From contig NZ_JACHOP010000009.1 in the NCBI RefSeq assembly GCF_014199935.1, forward strand, positions 106,749 through 170,748: a DNA stretch of 64,000 nt. Direction: 5' to 3'. This DNA comes from Methylorubrum rhodinum. GTDB taxonomy: Bacteria; Pseudomonadota; Alphaproteobacteria; Rhizobiales; Beijerinckiaceae. Shown here piece by piece: positions 9,409 through 19,858 of this stretch. Under the pieces are notes generated by a model, which was given only the letters and a program-made list of their open reading frames with translations, had not been told where the DNA came from and ran no database searches. How positions within the stretch are numbered: position 1 is the stretch's first letter; each line of letters starts with the position of its first letter. The translations under genes and the position numbers were made by a program.

Positions 9409-11847
9409 TCACGGCTTCACGACCACGGGCCGCGCCGCGGCGGGCACGCGGCCGCCGCGGCGGGCGGCGGCGTCGTAAAGCTGGCCGCGGTAATCCTCGG
9501 CGACGCGCTGCGCGTCGCGGCCCGTGCGTACCACCACGGGGCGGATGAATACGACGAGTTCGGTCCGGTCGGCGGCGTTGTCGGTGGAGGAGAACAGCTC
9601 GCCGACATTGGCCAGACGGCTCAGGAAGGGAATGCCGTCGCGCCCGCGAAGATTCTTCTCCTGGATCAGGCCGGCGAGCAGCACGGTCTGGCCGTTGGGC
9701 ACCGAGATCATGCTGGCCACGCGCCGCTTCGAGATCGTGGGGGTGAGCGTCTTGGTCGTGTCGACGACCGCCGAGATCTCCTGCTCGATCTGCATCGTCA
9801 CCGCGCCGTTCTGGCCGATGCGCGGGATGACGTTGAGGATGATGCCGGTGTCGCGCATCTCGACCTGGTTGACGAGCGGCGCGCCGGGCACCGTCACGCT
9901 GGTCGCCTGCGTCGTGGTGATCGGCACGGAATCGCCCACCTGCAGGGTGGCGGGCTGGTTCTCCAGCACCACGAGCGAGGGCGAGGACAGGATCTTGACG
10001 TCGGTGAAGCCGTCGAGCGCCGAGATCACGATGTCGGGGCCGGAATAGCCGCCGACGAGGAAGTTGAAGCCGGCGCCGCCCGGCGTCAGCTTGTTCATCA
10101 CGCCGCCGGAGGCCCCCGCGGCGGCGCTGAGCAGGCCGAACGAGCCCTTGTTGCCGCCGATGCCGATCCGGCTCGAATCGAGGAAGTACTGCACGCCGTA
10201 CTTGAGCTGATCGGTCAGCCGCACCTCGGCGATGGTGACGTTGATGGCGACCTGCACCGGGGTGGCGTCGAGGCGCTGGAGCGCCGCGTGGATCTTTCGG
10301 TAGGTCTCGCCGTCGGTGTAGGTGACGACCGCGTTCTGGGCCGGGTCGGCGCTGATCGAGACGCGCTTGGCGTTCGAGCGCTGCGTCAGGTCGAGGCTGC
10401 CGCCGCCCATCATCCCGCCGCCGTCGCCGTAGCCGGCTGCCCCGCCCTGCCCGGCCTGATCGCCGAAGGCCGAGGCGAAGCGGGCCTTGAGGAGGTCGGC
10501 GCCGTTGCCGCCGTTCTGGTTGAGGCCGCCGCCGGAGCCGTTGCCGCCCCCCGTGCCGCCGAGGCCGGAGCCGCCCGAGGACATCCCTCCCGAGGACATT
10601 CCGCCGCCGCCCATGCCGCCGCCCATGCCGCCGTCGCCGCCGCCGAGGCCGGAGCCGGCTTGATTCGACAGGCCCGAGCGGGCGCCGCCGAGACCGCCGC
10701 CGCCGGGCAGGCCGGAGCCGAGCCCGCTCATCATCCCGGAATTGCCGCCGCCGAACAGGCCGTTGACGACGCGGGCGAGTTCGACCGCGTTGCGGTAGCG
10801 CGCCTTGTAGACGAACACCGTCTCCTCGGCGGATTCGGCCGTGCCGTCGAGTTCGCGCACGAAGCCCTCGGCCCGGCGCAGCAGGCCCGCGTTCTTCGAG
10901 GTCGCCAGCACGGCGCGCAGGCGCCCGATCGGCTTGAACTGGATCAGGCCCTGGCCCGAGCCGTTCTCGCCGGTGTCGAAGAGCTGGGTCAGCTCGGCCA
11001 CCACCGCCTCGGGCCGCGCCCGCTTCAGCTCGAACAGGCTGACCGTCTGGCCGCGCATCCAGTCGGCGTCGAAGGCCAGGATCGCGCTCACCGCCTCCTG
11101 CCGCTTCGGGCCGGGGCCCTTGACGATCATGGTGTTGCGGGTCGCATCGAACCGCAGGCCGTCGGCATCGGCGACGAAGCCGGAGACGAGCTTCGACATC
11201 GTCGCTGCCGAGACGTAGCGCAGCGGCACGACCGAGACGCCGTAGCCGGGGCCGCCCGCGCCGAGATTGACCGTGCCGAGGCCGGCCGCGGCCGGGACGA
11301 TGCGGTAGCCGGCGCCGGCCTTGCTCATGGAGAAGCCCTGGCCGGCCAGCACGCTCTCCAGCGAGGCCAGAAGCTCGTTGCGCGAGAGCGGCCGGGGCGA
11401 GGAGATGGTGATCTGGCCCGAGACGTCGGCGCCCATGGTGTAGTTGAGGCCGAGCGTGTCGGAGAGGATGGCGTGGACGACGTCCTTGATCTCGGCCCGC
11501 TCGAAGTTGAGGCGAAAACCCCCGCCGTTGGCCGCATCCTGTGCCGGGCCGCCGCCGATCTCGATGGCTTCCGCCTGCTCGGACAGCCCGCCGAGGCCGG
11601 TGCCCGCGGTGCGATCGACGTCCTCGGGCCCGAAATAGCGGCTGCGCCCGACGCCCCGGGCCGGCTGGGTCACCGCGTCCGCCGCCGGGCGGGCGGCCCC
11701 GCCGCCGCGGATCGGCTTGGCCGAGAGGTCCATGCCGACCTCCGGCCCGGTCAGGCCGGTGCGCGGCACGGTCTGTGCGGCGGCGGGCGCGAGCGAGGCC
11801 AGCACCAGCAGCAGGGAGGGGAGCAGGGCACGCCGGAGCGAGAGCAT
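9409..11847 (-). CDS. gspD: Type II secretion outer-membrane secretin GspD
   Basis: An 812-residue secretin with a signal peptide (about residues 1-25, ending AAA-Q). After a roughly 100-residue low-complexity linker come the N0 domain (INFERAEIKD-like segment near 120), N1, N2 and N3 ring domains, and the C-terminal secretin barrel with VPITTTQAT, the VEMRDTGIILNVIPRI segment and the closing VPNGQTVLLAGL motif. A glycine/serine/methionine-rich insertion of roughly 110 residues (encoded around 10430-10740) interrupts the N3 region, longer than in the best-known secretins. A promoter-like AT-rich gap of 222 bp precedes the gene, so it may be transcribed separately from gspE-C. Confidence 0.92.
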   Translation of the reverse strand: MLSLRRALLPSLLLVLASLAPAAAQTVPRTGLTGPEVGMDLSAKPIRGGGAARPAADAVTQPARGVGRSRYFGPEDVDRTAGTGLGGLSEQAEAIEIGGGPAQDAANGGGFRLNFERAEIKDVVHAILSDTLGLNYTMGADVSGQITISSPRPLSRNELLASLESVLAGQGFSMSKAGAGYRIVPAAAGLGTVNLGAGGPGYGVSVVPLRYVSAATMSKLVSGFVADADGLRFDATRNTMIVKGPGPKRQEAVSAILAFDADWMRGQTVSLFELKRARPEAVVAELTQLFDTGENGSGQGLIQFKPIGRLRAVLATSKNAGLLRRAEGFVRELDGTAESAEETVFVYKARYRNAVELARVVNGLFGGGNSGMMSGLGSGLPGGGGLGGARSGLSNQAGSGLGGGDGGMGGGMGGGGMSSGGMSSGGSGLGGTGGGNGSGGGLNQNGGNGADLLKARFASAFGDQAGQGGAAGYGDGGGMMGGGSLDLTQRSNAKRVSISADPAQNAVVTYTDGETYRKIHAALQRLDATPVQVAINVTIAEVRLTDQLKYGVQYFLDSSRIGIGGNKGSFGLLSAAAGASGGVMNKLTPGGAGFNFLVGGYSGPDIVISALDGFTDVKILSSPSLVVLENQPATLQVGDSVPITTTQATSVTVPGAPLVNQVEMRDTGIILNVIPRIGQNGAVTMQIEQEISAVVDTTKTLTPTISKRRVASMISVPNGQTVLLAGLIQEKNLRGRDGIPFLSRLANVGELFSSTDNAADRTELVVFIRPVVVRTGRDAQRVAEDYRGQLYDAAARRGGRVPAAARPVVVKP

Positions 11848-11973
11848 CGAGTTCTCTTGATGAGGCCGATCCGAGCTTACCGGCGAGGGGCGCCCCTGCC
11901 CATGAGGGCGTGCACCCGGACCACCGCTTTCAACCGCGCAGTGCTCGATATGACACACAATTTGGTAAATTTT

Positions 11974-12000
11974 GGTTAATGCGTTGAGGATTGATTAACC
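11974..12000. promoter_or_regulatory. AT-rich inverted repeat upstream of gspD
   Basis: The 222-bp gap between gspD and the upstream gspC contains an unusually AT-rich stretch (about 11950-12003). It includes a 7-bp inverted repeat, GGTTAAT at 11974-11980 and ATTAACC at 11994-12000, with centres about two helical turns apart. It is a candidate operator or promoter region for the gspD-O-F-G-I half of the cluster. The binding protein is unknown. Confidence 0.4.
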
Positions 12001-12069
12001 AAGACGAACCCCCGCCCGAGCCGCCGGGACAGCTGACGACGCGCGTGCGCTGCACAATCGAGGGGCGGG

Positions 12070-12774
12070 TCACTCGGGGGCGCGGACGACCGCGCCGGCG
12101 GGCAGGCGGGTGCCCGGCGCGGCGGACGGCGGCAGGGCGAACAGGCGATAGGTCTGCTCGCGCTCGCCCTCGCGCAGCACGACCCGGTCCGGCGCGATCC
12201 GGTCCACCCGCCACGCATCGACCTGATCGCCGACCCGCAGGCTGAGCGAGGCGCCTTCCTGTCGACTCACCAGCGCGACCGCCCGGTCGACGCCGGCCAC
12301 GATCCCGACGAGGCGCAAGTCAGGCGGCGGAGTCTCCGGCGCCTCGGAGGGCGAAGGCGGGGCCGCGTAGACCACGGGCTGATCCGGGCGTCGGCGCGAG
12401 GGTGCGAAGAGCGGGCGCTGCCGGAACGCGCCGAGATCCTTGAACGCCATCCGGCTCAAGGGATTGGCGGTCGGCGCGATCTGCGGGAGCGGGAGTTCGG
12501 GTTCGGGCGGCGGCTCCACCTGGGCGATCGCGGCGGGAGCGGACGCCTCCGGCTCGGGCTGCGGCGCCCCGGCCGTCACCGGATCGGGCGCGACGGGCTC
12601 GGAGGCCGGAGGCGGGGCGGGTTTGCGCCCGCGCTGGCGCGCATCCTCGGCCTGCCGCAGGGCCTCCTGCTCGCGGACCCAGGCGGGCGAGCCGAACGGG
12701 CTCTCGGCGTAACCCGGACCCGCCAGCCCGAGGAACACGATCGAGGCGAACAGGGCGCGCGGCGCAGAAGCCAT
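12070..12774 (-). CDS. gspC: Type II secretion GspC/GspN-like protein
   Basis: A 234-residue exported or membrane-anchored protein. Residues 1-23 form a hydrophobic signal or anchor; a long proline/alanine-rich linker follows (about 40-110). The C-terminal 110 residues resemble the homology region of GspC: a RPLFAPSRRR motif, then DLRLVGIVAGVDRAVALV and the VGDQVDAWRVDRI strand pair. In GspC this region contacts the N-terminal domains of the secretin. No PDZ domain is present, as in short GspC/GspN variants. The start overlaps the gspM stop (TGATG). Confidence 0.7.
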   Translation of the reverse strand: MASAPRALFASIVFLGLAGPGYAESPFGSPAWVREQEALRQAEDARQRGRKPAPPPASEPVAPDPVTAGAPQPEPEASAPAAIAQVEPPPEPELPLPQIAPTANPLSRMAFKDLGAFRQRPLFAPSRRRPDQPVVYAAPPSPSEAPETPPPDLRLVGIVAGVDRAVALVSRQEGASLSLRVGDQVDAWRVDRIAPDRVVLREGEREQTYRLFALPPSAAPGTRLPAGAVVRAPE

Positions 12775-13379
12775 CACGAGCGGCCCTCCCGGCGATGCCC
12801 GCGGAGCGCGAGCGCCACGCGCAGGGTCGGCTGCGGGTCGTCCGCCGCGGCGGCGCGGCCGGCCTGGGTGCGGATGTTGATCGATTCGACCGTGAGCAGC
12901 GGCATCCCGGCCTCGATCCTCGCCAGGAGGTCGAACAGGCCGTCGTTGCCGATGTCGAGGCTCGCTCGCAGCAGCACGGTGCGGCCGTCGTCCGCCTCGT
13001 CCTCGCCGCGCACCTCGATCAGCCGCCCGCCCGCGGCATCGACGAGCGCGCTCAGGCGGCGCTGCATCTCGGCCCGCGCGAGGCCCGGCGCGGCGGCGTC
13101 GAGGAAGACCGAACGGGTCCGCGCCACGTCGCCCTCCCCTCCGCCCTCCCCTCTGCCCTCGCGCAGCCTGGCCTGCTCGACGGCGAGCCGCCGGATGCGC
13201 GCCTCGATCTGACCGATGCGGGTACGGCTCTCCTCTACGGCGTCGCTCGCGTCCCACCACGCCGCGAGGCGGTCGAGGGTGAGGGCGGCGAGCAGCAACG
13301 GCAGGCCGACGAAGACGGCGACCGCGATCGGCCCGAGCCAGCGGCGCAGGGGCGGGGAGACGCGCGGATCGGCGCTCAT
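12774..13379 (-). CDS. gspM: Type II secretion GspM-like protein
   Basis: A 201-residue bitopic inner-membrane protein. A short cytoplasmic N-terminus is followed by one membrane helix (about residues 16-38), a coiled-coil stretch (about 45-75, EESRTRIGQIEARIRRL), and a small ferredoxin-like periplasmic domain containing LRASLDIGNDGLFDLLARIEAGMPLL, the pattern of the GspM type b family. GspM partners GspL. It overlaps gspL by 4 bases (ATGA) and the downstream gspC by a TGATG junction. Confidence 0.8.
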   Translation of the reverse strand: MSADPRVSPPLRRWLGPIAVAVFVGLPLLLAALTLDRLAAWWDASDAVEESRTRIGQIEARIRRLAVEQARLREGRGEGGGEGDVARTRSVFLDAAAPGLARAEMQRRLSALVDAAGGRLIEVRGEDEADDGRTVLLRASLDIGNDGLFDLLARIEAGMPLLTVESINIRTQAGRAAAADDPQPTLRVALALRGHRREGRS

Positions 13380-14476
13380 CGGCCGGCCTCCGCCTGCGGC
13401 GCGGCGCGGCTCGCCACGATGTCGAAGGCCTCGCGGCGCTCGGCATCGCGGATCACGGGAGCCGCGAAGCGCACGGCCGTGAGGCCCGCCTGCCCTTCGA
13501 GCAGGCCGATCAGCGCGGCGGCATCGTCCGAACGGCCGACGAGGCGAACCTTTCCGCCGTCCGCATCGAGTTCCCGCAGCACCGTGCCGTCGGGGAGCGC
13601 CGCGCTGAGGCGGTCGATCAGCAGGATGACGCTGGCCTCGGGGCGCTTGGCGGCGAGAAGCCCCGCCTCCCGCGTCCCGCCGGTGCCGGTCCGCGCCGCG
13701 AGCCGCGCGCGCAGCGCCGCGAGATGCGCCCCGGTCTCGGCCTGCTCGGTCTCGGCGGAGGCGGCGAGCAACACGGCCGCGAGGCAGGCCGGGATCAGGA
13801 GGCCGAAGGCGAGTGCCGCGGCGCGTGCGACCGGCCGGCGCAGCGGGCTCGCGCCCACGGAACCGGGACGGCCGCGGTAGAGGTCGATCGCGAGCGCCGC
13901 GTCCAGCGGCGCGGCCGCGCTGCCGAGCGCCGTGACCTTGAGGCCCGCCGCCGCCAGCGCGTCGAGATGGGGCGCGACGAGGTCGGACGAGGTGGCCAGC
14001 AGATCGACCGCGATGGTGCCGTCGGGGCCGGCGGGCTCGGGGATGTCGTAGCCGTAGAGCACCCGGTCGGGCCGCCAGGGCGTCAGGCGCTCCAGGCGGT
14101 GGGCCAGGATCGGCCCGAGATAGTCGCGCCCGGCATCCGGCAGGCGCAGGGTGCGGGCGAGGAAGAGGTTGGGCGGCAGCCGCAGTTCGAGGCCGCGCCC
14201 GGAAAAATTCTGGGGCGCCGCGCCGTCGAAGAGGCCGCGCGGGGTCACGCGGCCCTCGCGCACCTCGTAGAGCGCGAGCCCATCGCCCTCGACCACCGCG
14301 ACGCGGCGGCTGCGGTCGAGGAAGCGGCCGAGCCGCGGCTCGATCGCCGCCACGAAGGCGTCGAGCAGAAGCGAGACCGCGCCGCCCGCCTTGGCGACGA
14401 GCGGCGAGGCGCCGAGGCGCGCCTTGAGCGCGGCGGCTTGAGCGGAAAACCCTGCCATGCGGGCCGAGGCCGTCAT
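13376..14476 (-). CDS. gspL: Type II secretion GspL-like protein
   Basis: A 366-residue inner-membrane protein combining an actin-like cytoplasmic region (about residues 55-215; LPPNLFLARTLRLPDAGRDYL matches the PilM/GspL pattern) with one membrane helix (about 228-248) and a periplasmic ferredoxin-like region ending in LLEGQAGLTAVRFAAPV, as in GspL/PilN. It anchors the GspE ATPase to the membrane platform with GspM. The chosen start is ATG 14476, ten bases from the gspE stop; ATG 14458 is an alternative. Confidence 0.8.
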   Translation of the reverse strand: MTASARMAGFSAQAAALKARLGASPLVAKAGGAVSLLLDAFVAAIEPRLGRFLDRSRRVAVVEGDGLALYEVREGRVTPRGLFDGAAPQNFSGRGLELRLPPNLFLARTLRLPDAGRDYLGPILAHRLERLTPWRPDRVLYGYDIPEPAGPDGTIAVDLLATSSDLVAPHLDALAAAGLKVTALGSAAAPLDAALAIDLYRGRPGSVGASPLRRPVARAAALAFGLLIPACLAAVLLAASAETEQAETGAHLAALRARLAARTGTGGTREAGLLAAKRPEASVILLIDRLSAALPDGTVLRELDADGGKVRLVGRSDDAAALIGLLEGQAGLTAVRFAAPVIRDAERREAFDIVASRAAPQAEAGR

Positions 14477-14486
14477 CGCCGCCCCG

Positions 14487-16244
<1,758 letters not shown>

Positions 16245-16315
16245 CCGGCCGCCGCGGCGGGCGGCCGGGCGTCAGGAAGCGGTGGAGATGTGGCGGATTG
16301 ACGACAGGGGCCGGC

Positions 16316-16534
16316 TCAGTGGCGCCGCAGCGCGGCCTCCCGCCGGGCGAAACCGTCGCGGCGGTCGTCCAGCATGGCCGAAGCGCCCGTTTCGAGCTTC
16401 ACGGCCAACGCCTCGAACTCGGCCGCCAGGGCCTCCAATTCGGCCACCGCCGGGACCGCCTCCCCGCCCAGGGAGCGTGCGAGGCGGCGGCAGGTCCGCG
16501 CCTTGGCACGGAAATACGCGACCGTCTTCTTCAT
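16316..16534 (-). CDS. Hypothetical 72-residue helical protein
   Basis: A small alanine/leucine/arginine-rich protein starting at ATG 16534 (MKKTVAYFRAKARTCRRLA). It is predicted to be almost wholly helical, with a pattern suggestive of a short coiled coil (AELEALAAEFEALAVKLE, about residues 34-51). I do not recognise a family. It lies upstream of gspE on the same strand with a 71-bp gap, so it may or may not belong to that transcript. Confidence 0.6.
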   Translation of the reverse strand: MKKTVAYFRAKARTCRRLARSLGGEAVPAVAELEALAAEFEALAVKLETGASAMLDDRRDGFARREAALRRH

Positions 16535-16857
16535 GGCGTCACGGTGCCGGTGGCGCGGCGGAGCGCGTCCTGCCGCATCGGCGTGGTTCCGAAAGCCGGA
16601 GGCCACCGTTCGGGCCGGTGCCCTCGACGCGTGCAGTCCGGCGCAGGTCCCCCGATGACATGCGTCGACATCGCCCAACCCCTTCGGCACCGGTGGCGAA
16701 GCGCGTTTGTTGCGCCGCACTCATCAAGTCGGATGAACTTATGTCCACCATTCTTGACGATTCAACAACTACCGAAATCTCCCAGCCGCGCGCGGCGTCG
16801 GCGCGGACCTTCAGGCCTGCGATGACAACAACTGCGAATATTGCAGGAAGCAGGCCG
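16535..16857. other. 323-bp gap, no gene recognised
   Basis: Between the small helical protein and the end of the acyl-CoA synthetase gene. The right part (about 16735-16860) is markedly less GC-rich than its surroundings. A short plus-strand reading from ATG 16741 has no stop before entering the antisense of the next gene, so I do not call it. A promoter for the 72-residue gene is likely here. Confidence 0.4.
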
Positions 16858-18654
16858 TCACAACCTCAGGCACTCCGAACTGATCGCCTCATACAGATCC
16901 CGATCGATGCGGCGATACGCTCCGTCGCGGTCGAGATAGAGTGGATCGGCGGTGCGGGCCGGGTCGAAACCTTCCTCGGCGAGCGCCGCCTTCTTCTGCT
17001 TGAAGGTCTCGGTGTGGCCGAGTTCTTCCGTCAACCGGACGAACAGCGGCCGGGCATAGGCGGGCAGCCGCTCGGCCAGCTCGGCGTGCAGCCGCGCGAG
17101 GTCGAAGCCGGGGCCGACGGTCAGCGCCGCCATGCCGGCGCGGCCGTCGGCGCCCGGCACCGCGACGCCGTAGACGCAGGCCTCCGCGACGCCCTCGGTG
17201 CGGGCCAGCGCCTCGGCGACCTCGGTGGTGGCGACGTTCTCGCCCTTCCAGCGGAAGGTGTCGCCGATGCGGTCGACGAAGTAGAAGTAACCTTGGGCAT
17301 CGCGCCGCATCAGGTCGCCGGTGCGCATCCAGGCGTCACCCGGTTTGAGAACGTCGCGCAGCACCTTGCGGTCGCTCTCGGAGGCGCTGGTATAGCCCTC
17401 GAAGGTGTATTCCGCCTTGTCCGACAGGCGGCCCAGCAGCTCGCCCGCCTCGCCGAACGCGGCGGTGACGCAGCGCCCGTCCGCGTCGCGCAAGGGGAGC
17501 CCGGTGGCGACGTCGTGCTTGACGATCAGCGCGGGCGAGCGCCGCGCCATGAAGCTCGGCACGCGGCCGACGGCGCCGACCTTGCCCTCGACGTTGTAGA
17601 GCGAGAGCGTGCCCTCGGTGGCGGCGTAGAATTCGAGGATGCGGGGAATGGCGAAGCGCTCCTGGAAGCGTTCCCACACCTCCGGGCGCAGGCCGTTGCC
17701 GGTGCAGAGGCGCAAGCGATGCGCGCGCTCCTGCGGGTCCGGGGGGGCGAGCGTCAGGTAGCGGCACAGCTCGCCGATATACTGGAACAGGGTCGCGCCG
17801 GACTCGGTCACGTCCGACCAGAACCGGCTCGCCGAGAATTTTTCGCGGATCACGACGGAGCCGCCGCCCAGCAGCACGCTGCCCGGCGCCACGACGCCGC
17901 CGACGCTGTGGTAGAGCGGCAGGCAATCGTACATGCGGTCGTCCGGGCCCGGATCGGCGAGGCCTGCGAACCAGTGGGTCCACATCATGATGCGGTGATG
18001 GCTCACGCGGGCGGCCTTGGGCAGGCCGGTGGTGCCGGAGGTGTAGATCAAGAGCGCCGGGTCGCGCAGGCTCACCGCGGGCGCCTCCTCCGGTGCCAGC
18101 GGCTCGCCGCCGAACCGCGCGGCCTGCGCCGCGAGCGAGGCCTCGGCGCCCTCCCCCTGCCAGCAGAGTTCGGGCGGGCTCGCGAGATGCGGCCACGCCC
18201 CCTCGACCGCCTCGGCGAGGTCGGTCGCGGCGATCAGGATGCGGGGTGCGGCCGCCTCGATGCAGTGGGCGAGCCCGCGCTCGCGCAGGTTGGTGTTGAG
18301 CAGGGCCACCCGCACGCCGACGCGGGTCAGCCCGAGCCAGATCGCGAGATAGTCGGGCCGGTTGCGCATCATCAGCGCGACGGTGTCGCCCTTGGCGAGC
18401 CCTCGAGCCAGCGCCCAGCGGGCGTAGCGATGGCGGCGCGCGGCGAGATCGCCGTGGGTCAGGGTCTCGTCGGTGCCGATGAGCGCCGGGGCGCCGGCCC
18501 GCTCGGCGGCGACCGCGTCGAGGACCAGCGGGAAGATGCGATCGGGGTCGGCGTCGATGCGCGCGGTGCGCTCCAGCGCGCCGATCCAGCCGGCGGTGGA
18601 GGAGGCGCGCGGCGGGGAAGCCGTGGGCGCCATATCGGATTGCAGGGTCGTCAT
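16858..18654 (-). CDS. Long-chain acyl-CoA synthetase (FATP/ACSVL type)
   Basis: A 598-residue AMP-forming acyl-CoA ligase. Motifs in order: LLIYTSGTTGLPKAARVSHH (P-loop-like AMP-binding motif), LPLYHSVGGV, EFYAATEGTLSLYNVEGKVGAVGRVP (typical of the FATP branch), GDLMRRDAQGYFYFVDRIGDTFRWKGENV (adenylation/hinge region) and a C-terminal FKQKKAALAEEGFDP in place of the usual PRTxxGK motif, again a FATP feature. It would activate long or very long fatty acids, coupled to uptake. ATG 18654 is preferred; in-frame sequence upstream runs into a repeat element. Confidence 0.88.
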   Translation of the reverse strand: MTTLQSDMAPTASPPRASSTAGWIGALERTARIDADPDRIFPLVLDAVAAERAGAPALIGTDETLTHGDLAARRHRYARWALARGLAKGDTVALMMRNRPDYLAIWLGLTRVGVRVALLNTNLRERGLAHCIEAAAPRILIAATDLAEAVEGAWPHLASPPELCWQGEGAEASLAAQAARFGGEPLAPEEAPAVSLRDPALLIYTSGTTGLPKAARVSHHRIMMWTHWFAGLADPGPDDRMYDCLPLYHSVGGVVAPGSVLLGGGSVVIREKFSASRFWSDVTESGATLFQYIGELCRYLTLAPPDPQERAHRLRLCTGNGLRPEVWERFQERFAIPRILEFYAATEGTLSLYNVEGKVGAVGRVPSFMARRSPALIVKHDVATGLPLRDADGRCVTAAFGEAGELLGRLSDKAEYTFEGYTSASESDRKVLRDVLKPGDAWMRTGDLMRRDAQGYFYFVDRIGDTFRWKGENVATTEVAEALARTEGVAEACVYGVAVPGADGRAGMAALTVGPGFDLARLHAELAERLPAYARPLFVRLTEELGHTETFKQKKAALAEEGFDPARTADPLYLDRDGAYRRIDRDLYEAISSECLRL

Positions 18655-18691
18655 GACGATGTCCGTTCGATCGCGTCGATGGCCGCCGGGC

Positions 18692-18804
18692 CTCTCCTCC
18701 CCCTTGCGGGGAGGAGGTAGGAGGTGGGGGTGGTGCAGTGGGAACCAGGGCGCTCGATCCTGCCCGACCCCCACCCCTGACCCCTCCCCGCAAGGGGGAG
18801 GGGA
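18692..18804. repeat. Family A palindromic intergenic repeat, copy 1
   Basis: A ~113-bp imperfect palindrome whose ends are a GC-rich arm centred on CCCTTGCGGGGAGG and its complement near CCGCAAGGGGGAGG. It lies between the acyl-CoA synthetase start and the stop of the metA-like gene. Its internal sequence is in the opposite orientation to the copies at 39423 and 58638. The RNA from either strand would fold into a long hairpin. Confidence 0.85.
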
Positions 18805-18810
18805 CGAGCG

Positions 18811-19809
18811 TCAGGCGACCGCCATCCGCAAGGCGCGGTTGGCCGCCACCAGCGCGAGCCAGTTCCGGAACAGCCGGGCCGCACCGTCCTGCCAGGCGGC
18901 GGGACGGGGCGGGGTGGCGTCCATGGCGGGGAAATCGGCGTGGAGGGCGGGCGCGCGCTCGGCCTGGGCGAGCGCCGCAAAGGCCTCCAGCCGCTCGGCC
19001 GCGTCGTCGGTATAGTAGTTCTCCGGCAAAGCCGGGCAGGTGTCGCGGCTGCCGTCGAGGAAGCGGCCGATGTCGCGGCGGTACTCGCGGGCGAGCGTAT
19101 CGGTCTCGTATTCCGGATGCCCCTGGAGGAACACCATGAGGCTCGCGCCCTCGCGCACGAACAGGTCGACGCCGATGTCCTCCGAGCGGCGCAAGACCGT
19201 GTAGCCCTTCGCGGCGAGCTCGAACTCGGGCAGGTCGTTCCAGCGGGAATGCGGCACCGGCATCACCGGAGCCATGCCGGCCAGCAGCGGATGCACGCCG
19301 GAGGCCGCGCAGGCATAGACGCCCGAATATTTGGTCGCCATCGGCCGGCGCTCGATCCGGTCGAGATGCAGCACCGCGGCGTGCGCGGCCAGGCACGAGA
19401 ACAGGGTCGAGACCGTGCCCTGCGCCGCCCAATCCACCACTTCGGTGAAGTCGGCATAGTACGGCTCTTCGTCGAGGCGGGCGGCCTTCGGCTCCGAGCC
19501 GGTGATCACGAGGGCGTCGAGCCCGGCCGCCGCAAGCGCGGTGTGAGGCGCGTAGAACCGGTCGAGATGGGCGCGGGCGAGCGGACCCCGCGGCACCGAG
19601 GCGAGGCTGAAGAAGCTCAGATCCACCTCGGTGCCGATGAGGCGCCGGAACTGCCGTTCGGTCTGGACCAGGGCCGTGTCCGGCATGTTGTTGAGGAGCC
19701 CGATCCGCAGGCGCGGCGCGGGGTTCGCCGCCTCGGAACGGGGCGGCGGGACGGTCTCGGCGAGGCTGGCCTCGCCGTAGGCCGCAGCGGAGGAACCGTG
19801 TTCCAGCAT
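18811..19809 (-). CDS. metA: Homoserine O-acyltransferase, MetA (HTS) fold
   Basis: A 332-residue class I glutamine-amidotransferase-like enzyme that transfers an acyl group to homoserine in methionine biosynthesis. The triad is visible: C139 in LFSCLAAHA, H231 and E233 in QGHPEYE, matching the order and spacing of E. coli MetA. LLNNMPDTAL and TERQFRRL are family motifs. The loop after ITG, which in studied MetA proteins helps decide acetyl versus succinyl donor, reads SEPK and matches neither textbook type, so the donor is uncertain. The paired metY prefers O-acetylhomoserine, hinting at acetyl-CoA. ATG 19809 has a GAGGAG site upstream. Confidence 0.82.
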   Translation of the reverse strand: MLEHGSSAAAYGEASLAETVPPPRSEAANPAPRLRIGLLNNMPDTALVQTERQFRRLIGTEVDLSFFSLASVPRGPLARAHLDRFYAPHTALAAAGLDALVITGSEPKAARLDEEPYYADFTEVVDWAAQGTVSTLFSCLAAHAAVLHLDRIERRPMATKYSGVYACAASGVHPLLAGMAPVMPVPHSRWNDLPEFELAAKGYTVLRRSEDIGVDLFVREGASLMVFLQGHPEYETDTLAREYRRDIGRFLDGSRDTCPALPENYYTDDAAERLEAFAALAQAERAPALHADFPAMDATPPRPAAWQDGAARLFRNWLALVAANRALRMAVA

Positions 19810-19858
19810 GCGCTCTCTCCTCTCGAAACGGGCGGGGCCGGGCACGCCCGGCTGACGG

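Noticed and set aside
16741..16860. Short plus-strand gene starting MSTILDDSTTTE
   Set aside because: It has no stop before running into the antisense of the acyl-CoA synthetase, and no clear ribosome-binding site.
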